DNA of 64,000 bases from Otis tarda (GCA_026413225.1 CM048553.1:135314190-135378189); one strand, 5' to 3'; counted from the stretch's first letter, positions 24,955 through 36,589 are shown. The notes: generated by a model from the sequence alone, not told the origin. A program made the numbers and translations.

Positions 24955-25760
24955 GCTCTTTCGTTATTTTATCCCAGGTGTGAGACTTTGCACTTGCCTT
25001 TGTTAAACTTCATACTGTTCTTGCCAGCCACTCTTCTGCCTGTCCGGGTCCCTCTGTAAGATGGCTCTCATTCCATTACTTCACTATGAACTGAAGTAAG
25101 ACTAATGGGCCTGTCGTTTCCTGGGTCCTTTTTTGGGTCCTTCTTGTAGATGGATATGACATTTGCGCGCTTCCAGTCATCAGGGACATCCCCTGATCTC
25201 CACAACTTTACAAAGATTATGGACAGAGGCCTTGCCACCATGTCAGCCACTTCTCTTAACAGCCTGGTGTAGATTCTTTCCAGGCCCAGATTTATGCAGG
25301 TGGAGCCCTTGCAAGAGGCCTCAGAGCAGCCCTTCCTCCACTACTGCTGGGTTGACACGTGTTGTTGTAGCTACTTGATCCTGTAATTTGGGGTCCAGCT
25401 AAGCTGCTAAACCCAGAGGTAAATATGATATTGAGAACCTCTGCCTTGTCAGCATTATTAGTAACTAGTTTCCCTGCCCTGGTTAGCAATGGGCCTATGT
25501 CTTTCCTATGCCTTTCCTATGCTTCTGCTTATTGCTCACACATCTGAAGAACCCTTTCATGTTGTTCTTGACATCTTTGGTGAACTTCAGTTAAAGCTGA
25601 GCCTTAGCATTCCTAACTGCATCTCTGTGTATCCTAGCAAGGTTCTTGTAGTCCTTGATGGGTATTCAGCTGCCTTTCCATTGCTGGTATGCTTCCTTTT
25701 TTTTTGCTTTTAAGCACACGCAAAAGCTCATTCTTGTCCACTGAAATTTGCACTACATAA
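24955..25760 (-). mobile_element. Diverged, internally deleted CR1 ORF2 fragment
   Basis: Read on the minus strand, 25250-25068 encodes an RT motif block (ISIYKKDPKKDPGNDRPISL) matching the NYRPVSLTS region of the intact CR1 at 5-8 kb, with W-R-S-G-D-V-P-D-D-W before it. The stretch at 24955-25060 corresponds to a part further toward ORF2's 3' end (the CTTGCCTTTGTTAAACTTCA region), so about 500 bases between the two blocks have been lost. 25490-25760 resembles the linker between endonuclease and RT. There is no terminal octamer, and frames are interrupted. It is older than the copies at 5, 48 and 55 kb. Confidence 0.78.
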
Positions 25761-25914
25761 GTGCTCAAAATTTAAATACACTGCCTGGTGCAGCGGGAAT
25801 ATAAACTTCCATTTCTTTCAGGTAAAAGATGTTTTCTGTATTTTTGTATTATCATATATAAAACTTCTTATTTCTCATTATGACAAAAGCCGTGGTCAAT
25901 GGCTCAATGTCTGG

Positions 25915-27140
25915 ATGAAAACCATTGACAAGTGATGTCCCTCAGGGGGTTCGTACTGGGACCAGTATTGTCTTCATCAATGACATAGGCAATGGGATCG
26001 AGTGCACCTTCAGCAAATTTGCAGACGACATCAAGCTGAGTGGTGTGGTTGACACACCGGAGGGGTGAGATGCCATCCAGAGGGACTGTCCTGGTTTCAC
26101 CTGGGATGGAGTTAATTTTCTTCTCAGTAGCTGCTCTACTTTGGTTTTAGTATGGGATTTGGTATGTGAAGAATGTTGATAATACAATGATGTTAGTTGT
26201 TGTTGTTAAGAGACCAAGGACTTTTTCAGCTTCCCAGGTTTTGGTAATGTGCAGGTGCAAGAAGCTGGGAGGGGTATAGCCAGTACAGCTGACCCAAACT
26301 GGTCAGAGTATTCCATACCATAGACATCATGCTTAGTATGTAAGTAGGGGTTGGCTGGTGGGCAGCTCGCTCTGTCTTTTTCTTGCTGCTTGTGATCGTT
26401 CCAGAATTGCTTTTCAGTTTCGTTTCCATGATCGCTACTCAGAATGGGCTGTATTGACCATGGGGTCCTCGGATGGTAAGAGAAATGGCACATCATTCAT
26501 TTTGTATATTTTATTATCCCTATATTTTATTATTATTACCATCTTCCTTTGCTATCCTAGTAAATTGACTTCATCTCAACCCATGAGTTTTCCTTTCTTC
26601 CCGATTCTCTCCTCTATCCCGCTGGGGAGGGGGAGAGGGAGTGAGTGGCTGTGTGGTACTCAGTTGCTGACTGGGATTAAAACACGACAGGGACTTGGAC
26701 AAGCTCGAGAAGTGGGCCCACATGAACCTTATAAGGTTCAACGAGACCATATGCAAGGTCCTGCATACAGGTTGGGGCAATCAAAGGCACAAATACAAGC
26801 TGGGAGGAGAATGGATGAAGAACAGCCCTGAGGAGAAGGACTTGGAGTACTATTGGACGAGAAACTCAACATGAGCCAGCAATGTGCCCTTGCAGCCCAG
26901 AAAGCCAACCGCATCCTGGGCTACATCAACAGAAGAATGGCCAGCGGGTTGAGGAAGGTGATTCTGCCCCTCTACTCCACCCTCATGAGATCTCACCTGG
27001 AGTCCTGCATCCACCTCTGGAGCCCCCAACATAAGAAGGACATGGACCAATTGGAATGAGTCCAGAGGAGGGCCACGAAGATGATCAGAGGGCTGGAGCA
27101 CTTCTCCTATGAGGACAGGCTGAGAGAGTTGGGGTTGTTT
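25915..27140 (+). mobile_element. CR1 fragment interrupted by a solo LTR, cut off by satellite
   Basis: On the plus strand 25915-26086 covers the RT region around the GVPQG and ADD boxes (a diverged form encoding CTFSKFADDIKLSG). The element resumes at 26690 with GGGACTTGGACAAGCTCGAG and runs through the region encoding [20 protein letters not shown] and the HLESC motif. Several frameshifts and stops are present, including a TGA early and one near 27058. Homology ends abruptly at about 27140, within the sequence for RLRELGLF, where the pentamer satellite begins. The CR1 3' UTR and octamers are missing, so the junction is a rearrangement breakpoint, not a normal CR1 end. Confidence 0.88.
26087..26689 (+). 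mobile_element. Solo LTR inserted in CR1, with 5-bp target duplication
   Basis: A 603-bp LTR beginning TGTCCTGGTTTCACCTGG and ending GGGATTAAAACACGACA. It is flanked on both sides by GGGAC (26082-26086 and 26690-26694), a 5-bp target site duplication. The CR1 sequence reads through continuously if the LTR and one GGGAC are removed. It is the same family as the LTRs at 4.5-9.2 and 15.5-16.1 kb. A 5-bp duplication fits class III (ERVL-type) or some class I elements. No viral coding sequence remains. Confidence 0.95.
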
Positions 27141-27490
27141 GGACCAAGCTGAGCCTAGCTGAGATGAGCCGAACTGAGCCGAGTCGATCCAAGATGATCC
27201 AAAGCGAGCTGCGCTGAGCCCAGCCCAGCTGAGATGAGCTCAACCGAGCCGAGCTGAGGCTAGCCGAGATCAGCCGAACCGAGCTGAGGTGAGCTAAGCC
27301 AAGACGAGCTAAGCTGAGCCGAATCGGTCTCAGCACAGCTGAGCCGAGCCCAGATGAACTGAACAGAATGGAATGGAGCTGAGCCTAGCCCAGCCGAGCT
27401 GAATTGATCTGAGCCGAGCCCAGCCGAACCGAATTGAACTAAACTGAGTTCAGCTGGATGGAGCTGAGCCGGTCCCAGCCCAGGCGAATC
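27141..27490 (-). repeat. Degenerate pentamer satellite, short tract
   Basis: The plus strand reads as GAGCC/GAGCT/GATGA-type pentamers (AGCTGAGCCGAGCC and similar). Its reverse complement is the GGCTC/AGCTC/GGCTG pattern of the large tract at 37712-39740. It sits directly against a truncated CR1 on the left and passes into GC-rich non-repetitive DNA on the right. Its orientation opposite to the large tract is what an inverted duplication of the area would give. Confidence 0.9.
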
Positions 27491-28364
27491 AGGCCAAGGA
27501 GCGGAGCTGCCCACATCATCAAGCGCTGCTGCCGCTTGGTGAGGGGCAGGACGGCGGCCTGGGGCCCTCCCGCTGCAGGGCCGCCCACAACCTGCCGTGG
27601 CCTCCTGCCTGGCTGGGCTCATTTCCAGGGCCTGCTTGGCCCTGGGCCTTGTGGCATTGACATGGACACAGGACCTGACAGGAAACACCCTTCCATTTCA
27701 TCTCTTTCTGTGGGAAGTGCAGCCTGCTCAGTGCTCTGTAATGGTGGGCTCTGCTTTGGGCTCAATCCGGAGCAAATTCTGCCTCTCACCAATTACAAAA
27801 ATCTGGGTCTGTGTGTCTGAAATTCAACATAAACAGCACATAAACAACGAGACAAAAAATGGCTGTCAACACCTTTACGCGTGAAAGGACTCACTCAAAG
27901 CTCTCCTGTCCACCTGTGTGGGACAGGAGGATGCTGCTGCAAAGCTGGGAGGGGGGTTGTTTGTTTGTTTGTTTGATTTTTAACCCAACTGTAAGACACC
28001 ACTACTTTTATCTTCCCTCTTCAGTATTCATCAACTCTCAGCAATTATTATACACATCAAAATCCATTCCAACTGTCTCCCATGCTGCTTCTCACCTGTC
28101 ATTCACCACTTAGCACCACCTAAATGTCTGACCCAATGGACCAATTCCAGTCCCATCTATCTAAAAATCCATGGTTTGGGGTAGAATAACTGTTGGTCCC
28201 AGAGATAAGGAAGTACCTACCATGTGAGATTGGTCTTGCTGAGATCCTAGAGAATATGAACACGGTAGGGAAAGTCCTTGGGCAGATGGATGCCTTAATG
28301 ACTCAATTAGAGCTCCCATCTCAGAAACCAAAACCAGACTTGGCATAACTGCCTTAGCTTTGTG
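27491..28364. other. GC-rich then mixed unique DNA, no gene recognised
   Basis: 27491-27700 is GC-rich with overlapping frames in several phases on both strands, which fits composition and not coding. The rest is ordinary mixed sequence with a short TTTG run near 27960. This segment separates the satellite from inverted arm C1 and has no counterpart beside arm C2. Confidence 0.55.
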
Positions 28365-29135
28365 CTCTCTCTTTCCACCCAAACCCAGGACATAAGTTAA
28401 GGAAACGGGAGAAGAAAAAAACATTGTTCCCACATAGGAAGGGTTAAGGCAGAGTTACCTAGCAAGTCCCTCACCTCAGTGCTGAGCGGAGGCAGAAGAT
28501 TTATTCTGCCATAGTGCAGCACATAGAGGCAGTGTTCTTGACTGCTGCGTTAAAGGAAGAGGTGATTTGATCGAACTTTGGAGCAGCCACACACAGAATG
28601 GCCAGTTTATTTCATTTTTATGAGAAAGCTTAAAATTCCCAAGCTGGTGTGATGGAAGCCACAGGTAGCATTTTGCATCTCTTTCTTAGAACTCTTGCTA
28701 CGTGTTTCTCAAGCTTTATTTTCAGTGCACTCCATGCCTGTTGTACCCACTTGCAGCCACATTTCTCTGCATTCATGGGTGCATGTGTCTGCCACTGCAA
28801 GCAGTGCCACACTCAGAGGTGTAATTGCAACAGCCAGCCTGCAGATTGGCTCTGTATGTGGCACTGAGGGACTGGCTGGTGTGAAGATACTATTGCTGGA
28901 GCACCCGTTTGCACATCCCTGAAAAACTGTCCCACTGTCCCAGCCTGCAACAAGGATGGGATTATTTTAGTCTCTAAACCAAAGTCCTGAGCACTTAAAA
29001 TTTTGGCATTAGATAGTAAGTCTGTATATTTATTTCATATGTATACAGTACCTAAGTACCTACCATGGCTGGGTTATGTCTAATGATTGAAGGTGTTGTC
29101 ACCATACATGTAGATGAGTGTATCAGTGATGGATA
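28365..29135 (+). repeat. Inverted duplication, arm C1 (partner 36590-37707)
   Basis: The reverse complement matches 36590-37707. Strong landmarks are TTCCACCCAAACCCAGGACA, TAAGTTAAGGAAA, GATTTATTCTGCC, GGAAGCCACAGG, CACTCCATGCCTGTTGTACC, CCAGCCTGCAGATTGGCTCT, GGGATGTGCAAACG in reverse, and AAGTGCTCAGGACTTTGG in reverse. In about 220 aligned bases (28649-28867) I count roughly 17 differences, near 8%. Weaker similarity continues inward to about 29240. The outer edge at 28365 is sharp. Confidence 0.9.
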
Positions 29136-30068
29136 ACTGTCTCTGAAATAATTAAACTCCAAATAAATGTGATAGTGATAGCTACATTTATTAAATATAC
29201 AACAAAGTGGTCATTTTCCTCTCTGCATCATGTTCTGAACAGCTACCAGATGAATGATCTATTTCTATTTCAAATCTACCAATGATAATACTGAAGAAAA
29301 GAGCACTACCTGAATTCCATCTGAGATCAAAAACATGCTAAAGAAAATTGGACCAATGAGTCAGCATTTATCTCTTGTAGTCTAAATTAATGTAATACTA
29401 AAAAGAATATACTAAGGTGGGCAAGATGACAGGATGTTGACATTTTTGTCCCTGAGGCAACAGTGACTCAGTAATGACTCCTCTTTCGTTTGAGCCACAG
29501 ATAAATCTGTAGCTGATGCTATGCAACGTAGATAACTGAGTCAGAAATAAGGCTCTAAACAGATCTGTGTTTTGCAGCCAGAAGCTGATGAGATCACACC
29601 TGCCTGCAAAGACAAGTTTCCAAACATCAGATAACTTCAGTGTCATGAACAAGAAATGGAGAAATGTCTTCAAATGAGCTACGTGAATACTGATATATAA
29701 ACACAGCTGTGCAATAGCTTGTGTTAACTTTGCCCTAAAGACTATGGTTCACGTTACATTTGCACTCAAGTGATATCATTGTCATCTATTTTTCATAAAA
29801 AAAAATAAGCAGACATGTTTGTATGGCATACTAATGTGAGCCAAGATTTTTACATGCTTATTTGTACAGTACCCATTAATCATCATGAGATATAAGAAGC
29901 TTTAGATATGATAGTACAAAAGCATATAAAATATATTTTAACTGAAAGAAATATTGAAAAGCAGAAATATGAAAGCAGAGCCATCCACACTTGCTCCTGT
30001 CTCTGAGGATTGTTCACCCGCCCTGGGCCTGTCTTCAGTGAAACAACTGTCGTCCTGTGTCCCTGCAG
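29136..30068. other. AT-rich DNA upstream of the RhoGAP remnant, no gene recognised
   Basis: No earlier RhoGAP exon was identified here, although the TAGAP family normally has coding sequence 5' of the first exon found. Weak inverted similarity to about 36490-36590 runs into the first 100 bases. Confidence 0.5.
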
Positions 30069-31808
30069 GAGCAACTGGCTATCCTGCAGGAGCAAGGACC
30101 ATCCACTGAGGGGATCCACAAGCTTGCAGACAGTGAGAGAGCCAGCTGGGAACTGAGGGTGGCCCTTGACAGAGAAGGGGATGCCCACCTGGGAAGCCAG
30201 CCTGGACATCTGCTGGCAGTCATCTTGAAGGTGAATGCCTCTGACCTGGAGCTGGAAGAGCTCCTTGCTGGCCTGCCAGGGCTCACTTCTGTGGAGGGAT
30301 TCAACCTCGCTGGGACCCCAGGCTAAAGCCACAGTGTAGTCCAGCTCTGAATTCTGTGTTTCTCTGTTCTGTCTTCTTTTCTGTTCCTCTCGTTCTGCCC
30401 CTGTTTTCTGGCATGCCCTTGGAAAACTCATTTCCTTTTCTTCCTCTGCAGCATCCTCAGGGAGGCATGTGGAGATTTAAGGGAGACCAGAGGGCAGAGG
30501 AGACTGAGGTCTGCTTAGAGGTGAATGGGAGTTTGCTTGGCCTGGAGCCCAGCAATTCCTCGCTTTGTCAGTGTTGATGGGTACTTGCGAGAGCAAGTCG
30601 CCGAAAGCCACCCCCGTCCTCATGAGCCAGAATCCCAGGGTTACTCCTTGTGGTGCTGGCAGGAGTGTTCAAAGCCTCACCTGGAGCCCCTGTCATTGTG
30701 GGACTTCCTCCAAAACATCCCCTCCAAGTTTCTCTCGGCTGACCTGTATGAGGAGTGGATGCATGCTCTGTAGAAGCTGAGCAAGCAGAAGAAGGTGGCA
30801 GAACTGAAGGAGTAAGTGTGGCAAGTGGTCTGCCTGTTCCAGAGGGACAGGGGAAGCCAGGCACTTGCCTGCAAAGTGACTGTCTCCTTGCAAAACCTGT
30901 GTTTTCTGCCAGCTCACTATTGCTGCTCTGTGGTTGAATTTTGGGGAAATCTGGCACAGAGAAGCATTTCTCTAGTTAGAGCACTTCCTGAAGGCATGAA
31001 GTGACTTATGTCAGAAGGTGTGAGAGGTGGCAGTATCTCAGTAAAGGTCGTTCCTCTGCTGTAGAGCACATGTGGCCAGGGAGCTTTTTCCCTTGGGTGG
31101 CCTTGGCTGAAATCAAGAGCTGGGAAACAACACTGTGCCTCCTTCCTGATGCATGTGAACATTGAAAGCTGTCTGAGAGCATGTGGAAAGCTACACAACT
31201 GACTGCTGCTGACTTCCAGATGCCCTAGGCAATCCTGAGTGACCTGTTTCAGCAACTTCTACTTTATTAACATTATGTTCCCGTTCTCTCAGGGTGGCAG
31301 CAAGTTGCCTGCAGCCAATCTCCTCCTCCTCAAGTGGTTGCTCTCCCTGCTCCACCACATCAGCCAAAACTGGTCCACCAGCAGGATGAGCTCCGGCAAT
31401 CGGGCCATCTGCATTGGGCCAAATATACTGAGCCTAGCCGAGGACAACCTGCTGGAATTGCTAGCGGAAGTGACTGGCAAGGTATGTCGTATTTACCAGC
31501 TGGCTACAGCCTTCCAGGCTCATCAGAGCTTTGCTGCCTCCTTTCTTGAACGAATGCTTGTGGAGTAGCTGCCTGAAAGGGCAGCCCCACAGCTGAAGCT
31601 TTCTGCACAAAAGCAAAGGTCAGAAATGGGAAAGGCTGTTTGATACATTTTCAGCCACTTGGGCTGAAGCCCATGGTTTGATGTGTGCAGGTGATGGACC
31701 TGGTGGAATTTCTTATCAAGAACTGCAGAGAAATCTTTGGGAAGGAGATGTGTGGACTTTCCAGGCCCTCAGCTAAAGAATCAGCAGCACCCATCGACAG
31801 CTCCACAG
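30069..31808 (+). pseudogene. Broken RhoGAP-domain gene, TAGAP-like
   Basis: Four exon-like blocks spell a RhoGAP domain. Block 1 (30069-30230, 54 codons) follows TGTGTCCCTGCAG and ends AAG|GTGAAT, with LAILQEQGPSTEGI. Block 2 (30702-30811) encodes DFLQNIPSKFLSADLYEEWM and ends at GTAAGT. Block 3 (31293-31481, 63 codons) follows CGTTCTCTCAG and encodes KLPAANLLLLKWLLSLLHHI and AICIGPNILS. Block 4 (31691-31808) encodes VMDLVEFLIKNCREIFGKE and ends at GTATGA. RhoGAPs speed GTP hydrolysis by Rho-family GTPases; the wording is closest to T-cell activation RhoGAP (TAGAP) and its bird relatives. It is broken in several ways: the acceptor AG before block 2 reads GG, a TAG lies in block 2 (30771-30773), blocks 2 and 3 do not join in phase, and the arginine-finger position (GIFR in the family) reads GIHK. 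N-terminal and C-terminal parts were not found. Confidence 0.85.
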
Positions 31809-32249
31809 GTATGAGGATGGACTGAGGATTGTCAAAGGCTGGGGCTTCTGGTCCTATTCCTTAGTGTGTTCCTGGCAGTCATCTGTCCAAACAGAGCTGT
31901 TGAGTGCTCAAGACTTGACAGAGGTACTTTCCTACTGGAAGGCTTTCCACACATTCAGAGTGGCAGAATTCACAAAGCAAACATCACAACTGCTCTCCTG
32001 CATCTGCCCTTCACTTGTACATGTTTTGAGAGTGATGCTCTTACCTCAACATCACTTCTGGTGGGGCTGGACATAAGAATGTTGTTTTGTCAGCCCGGCT
32101 TGTCGCATGTCCTCTGCTTGGTCACTGCCTTTCAGGGCATGAATGGTTTACTCTTCAGGATGAGCTCAAGCCTAAGGGCCCTGACTGACTTCTGAAACCT
32201 GCTGACTGAGATATCTTTTTCCAAATAATTTCCATTCAGCACAACAGAC

Positions 32250-34525
32250 ATGGCAGAAAACAGGGCATCAGAGGGCAAAGGTTGTTTTTCAAGTGACACT
32301 GAAGGCCTCGAACTTGTGCCTCTGGAACAGAAACAAAGCAGACAAGCATGGTCTGGAAAGTAGGAGTGTCATGTTCCTAACACAGGCGAAAAACAGTTGG
32401 TCATCTTCAGAGAAGGCCCTGTGCATTTGTATTTTTTAAGAAAGGTCTTCTTTCTTGCTGTGGACTAAAATCCTGTGATGAAAGGGCAAGCTGTGGTCCC
32501 GTTACAGCTGTCCTGTCTGTAGCTGCCCACTTCAGAAAAGTTGAGCTGGGATCCCACTTCATCAGAGCTTCATGAAGTCTATTTTGGGGCAGGGGACTGT
32601 GCAAAATGGGGATAATGCAAACCAAACCAAGTGGATTTTGGAGCTTTTAAGAGCTAATGTAGATGTTTGGCAAGCAGTAGCTAACTGCTGCAGGGAGTCC
32701 CTTGTTAATTTCTACATTTTCATTTTAGGTGCCCATAGCTTTCCCTCCAGTCACTCCAGGAAGCGTGGCAGACTCCCTCACATGCCTTGAACTACTGAAG
32801 AACTTATCAGTGGGAAGAAGGTAAAATGAGCTAGCTTTGGTTAAAATAAGAATTGATTCAAGTTTACCATGGTTTTACTTTTCTAATAATACTATTGAAT
32901 GGAAACTTCTGCAAGCTCTTCCCAAGAAGACGAAAACTGCAGACACAGAAAAAGAAAACATACTAATGGAGAAGGAAGTGAAAGTAAACCAGGAGTGAGG
33001 AAAAGAAAGAGAGAAAATGAACTTTCAGGGATCAGTGATTGAAAAAAATCCAAGAAGGTTGAGAAGAACAAGAAGCCCAGCTGTGTAACAGACTCCATTG
33101 TCCACCTCTCAACAGTTTGAACATTGCTCTAAGAATATGGAATATTCTTAGAGAATATGGAATATGCAGAAGATAGCCCCATGTAGGAAGCTTTCTCCTG
33201 TATTTGGGAAAAAAATTATGTCTGGAGAAAAATACCACTCCAAATTTCACAGTTTTAATTTTGTACTTGTTGAAGCTCTGTTTGTACAAGGGTAAGCAGA
33301 CACCCTGGCAAGGTCAGAAGAATCACTATTTTTAGCTATTGGACTTGCTGTTTAAATAAAGAGGTAAAGTCCCAAGGTTTTTGGTCAGTTGGCAATCCTA
33401 CTGCTGTCTTGGATTGTCTGAATCTCAAAGAAGCAGCAAGGATTTGTTCCAAGTATCTTTAGACAATATTGGCACTTCTTGGAAAGGTTGTCTTTCACCT
33501 GAGATAATTTAGAGAAAATATTTAGTTTTTTAAACATAAAACCCCCTACGCCCTATACAGAACAGATCTAGTCTGGTGCCTTTGTTTTTTGTTTTTTTTT
33601 TTTCTGCACTGTCCACTAGAGAGCAAGGCAGTCCAGGCTGGCTCAGTGCAAACCGATCAAACCAGACAGCTCAGCGGGGTGTTTTGCAGAGAGGTGCTTA
33701 AGTCCTGGAAGCAGCGCAGTCCTGGCTGGCTTGGTGGCTCTGTCTGAGGGATTGTGTGTGGCTTGTAAACCTGAGTTGGTAGCAAGAAACAGCAAGGGAT
33801 TATGCTGCTCAGGTTTGGGAAAGGACTACATCACAGCTACTCAGGGGCTCTCTGTCAAGCCCTACTGCACAGCAAAGGGTTCCTTTAAATCTCTGTAAAC
33901 TTACAGTTCTCTGAGGTTATTACACATGGTTAAAAGGGACCGAGCAATACTGTTGTCACTGCTGGTGAAAGTTCTCTCTTCTGTGCTATAACCAATTCCT
34001 TTTGACTTTTATTTCCCAAATAAAGAGGAACTAAATCGTGCTTATTCCCACCTTTACGGTTCCATCAGTGCTTTCTGAATCTATTGGTGTAGGTGCCAAT
34101 TTATTTTTATTGGCTGGATTTCCTAGCTGAACTGCAGTTCCTGAGCTACCAGGGGCATGATATGGTCCTAGCACCTTCTTGGCAGAGGCAAGGAGAGGCG
34201 AGGAGACGAGAGGCACCTGCTCCTGCCAGCAGACTTCATTCACACAGAACTGAGCTGGAACGAAAAAGGAAAATGTGGGGCACCTGCCCACCAGGTGCCA
34301 GTTCCAAGTGCTCCTAGCACTCCTACCACTCCAGCACCCCATACCTACCCCCGCCCTATGCGAAAGGGAAAAAGTCCCTTCGGCTGACACAGCAGCTCTG
34401 AGGGCAGCGCTGAGGCCTGTGCTGCCTGTCCTCCACTTTGTACTGGAGGTGCAGAGGGTGCAAGAGGCATCCTGCGCTTGTCAGGAGGCTTTGCTGGCTG
34501 GTTCGTCAGCTCCATGAACACATGC
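32250..34525 (+). repeat. Inverted duplication, arm B (partner 20338-21690)
   Basis: The plus strand matches the reverse complement of arm A from the CTCTGGAACAGAAACAAAGC block through GAGGCTTTGCTGGCTGGTTC. Within it, about 33045-34020 has no counterpart in arm A; homology resumes at CGTGCTTATTCCCACCTTTA. The exon-like pieces seen in arm A are present but broken: the first is open (32729-32820, AAG|GTAAAA), the second has lost its acceptor AG and hits a TGA. This arm begins about 440 bases downstream of the RhoGAP remnant, so it may include that gene's 3' flank. Confidence 0.87.
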
Positions 34526-36589
34526 TCACCAGTTGAAAGAGCTGAGAGAGCTGCTCTGAGGTATCTTCTAGTTCTGCTTTGCAGTCCCAGTTAATTGGGA
34601 CAAAGTTTCTGATCTTCCAGATGCTTACTTAAACTGAACTTGCCAATCTTTGCTGCTTTTCTCCTGGCTCTGTTTTCCTGTTGAATCTGAGGGGATGTTA
34701 TCATCAACCCACTGACCATGGGCCTTGCCTTGAGAAGACTGTGGAAGTTCAGCTTGATGCAGCCCCTTTCTTCAGACTGAAAAGAATCTGTCTTTGGTCT
34801 GCTTTCCTGATGATCCTGTCCTCCATCAAACCCTCATGAAGGTCCTTCATGCTTTCCCTTGCCAAGTTCCAGCTAGTCACTGCCTTGCTGTCCTTCTAAG
34901 CTCTCCTGAAAGCTCATTTCTTCTGTGATGCCTACAAAGCCATCAACACTGATGTGCTGCTACTGCTGATTTGTGGAGTACTAAAGCACCATCTTTTCAA
35001 TTTGTAGCCTTATAAGCAGTTGAGTTTTCAGCTCCATAGCTGAACTTAAACAATAGTAACAAAAAAATTAACTGAAACCAAAGCTTTTTAAGTTTTATCA
35101 CTGAATCAAAAACAAAATTCAGTTTCTGTCTGAAAAAGACTTTTCAGGTTGTTTCAGCAGGACAGAGATAACAGGGGCTTATGTCTCCAGAAATTATCTT
35201 GGTGTCTACACAATTCTAAGGAAAAAAAAAATTAAAACAAAGTATTTGAGAATGAAACAAGTGGAAAAAAAATTCAAAATGTCAAACTGACATTTTCACT
35301 TGTTTTTAAGTTCCGTTTCAGTTCTTGGGAAGCCAAGACAATCTGATAAATTCTAAATGAAAGTGTTCCAAATCAGTCTTTCCTTTCATTTTTTTAGTGT
35401 CAAAAAGTGCTCAGTGGAAAATTTGAATAAGCTGGAGTTCACAGGTGTGTTTTCTCTTACCCATCAGATATCTTCTGTTTCCATTGTTATCTATGAAGCA
35501 GAACCTTCTATGTATGTATGGTTAGACAGAGTCTAAAAAGATAAGATGTCCTCTTACTGTGCCTTGTGTGCCAAGCTCAGAACATGCTTAGCCCTGCACA
35601 AAAAACGCTGGGAGCACACTATTAAAGCTGCATCCATATCTTCCAGTTCTTTCAATAGGGAAAACATTTCCAGTGAGAGAGAAAATGGTGGAAAGCTGAC
35701 CTGTTGCACCTAGGGTGCCCCAGAATGGTTTCTATTCCCTGTAAAAAAAAAGTGCTGCGTTTTGCATATATGATTACATACTCACCAGAGCAGAGACTTT
35801 CACCCAGTAGAAGTTGCCCTATCCCTATTTTTTTCTCTGCTGACAATTAATGTTTAATTGAGTTTATTCATGGGGAAGAGTTCAAAACCAAGAAATTAAG
35901 ATAAACCTGTTTCCTGACTATCTAAACTGCTGGTGAGGCACCTGTTTCCTCAGAAGTGAACTCAGGTTCAGCTGCCAGTTCTGAGCCAGGCAGAGGGGAT
36001 TTGGATGGATGAACACAACTGGACTGGGAGAAAAACAAAGTAACTTTAGGAGGTACTATGTTAACAGGTAAGTTTCAGGCATCGTGCCAATGTAAGTTTT
36101 GATTAACTAAAGCCTTTCTCATTACTCAGGGAGTAATGACAACTCAGGAAATTAAATTTATGAAAAAAAAATCAATACATTTGAAACAGGCAGTAGAAGA
36201 ATAATTTTCTTCTCCAGAATTGCCTAGGGAAGATTTGAGCTTAAATTGCTTTACTCAAAAACAATGTATCTGCTATTTGGTTACGTGTAAAGCAGACATG
36301 AAAAATAATCTTCCAAGTCTGATCTGGAAAGGCCAGTTATCCCATTCAAAATAGAGCATGTAGGTATAGGGGACCTCAAGAACGGTATTAGCCAAAGGCA
36401 ATTCAAACCTGTTAATTTGATTCTTCTCAGGGAAATTATAAATGAGCAATTGTTCCTTGCATTTTGACAGTTTTTATTTCATTCTAGGATTTTACCATTT
36501 AATAATGATGAGCTGCTATTGCCTCCCCCATATATTGAGTTTCAGTGTTCAGAGAGCTTTGTCTTTCATTAATTTATCTGTGTGTATGG
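34526..36589. other. Intergenic DNA, no gene recognised
   Basis: Mixed to AT-rich sequence with short frames only. The last 100 bases show weak inverted similarity to about 29140-29240. No CR1, LTR or domain was noticed. Confidence 0.55.

Noticed and set aside
15478-26689. The LTRs at 15.5 and 26.1 kb as the two ends of one provirus
   Set aside because: Each has its own TG...CA ends, the 26-kb copy has its own GGGAC duplications, and no viral coding sequence lies between them. They are separate solo LTRs.
28649-28867. A 72-codon Cys-rich frame present in both inverted arms (also 37207-37425 on the minus strand)
   Set aside because: About 17 nucleotide differences between the copies give about 11 amino-acid changes. 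That is what neutral drift gives, not selection on a protein. The frame is probably open by chance.
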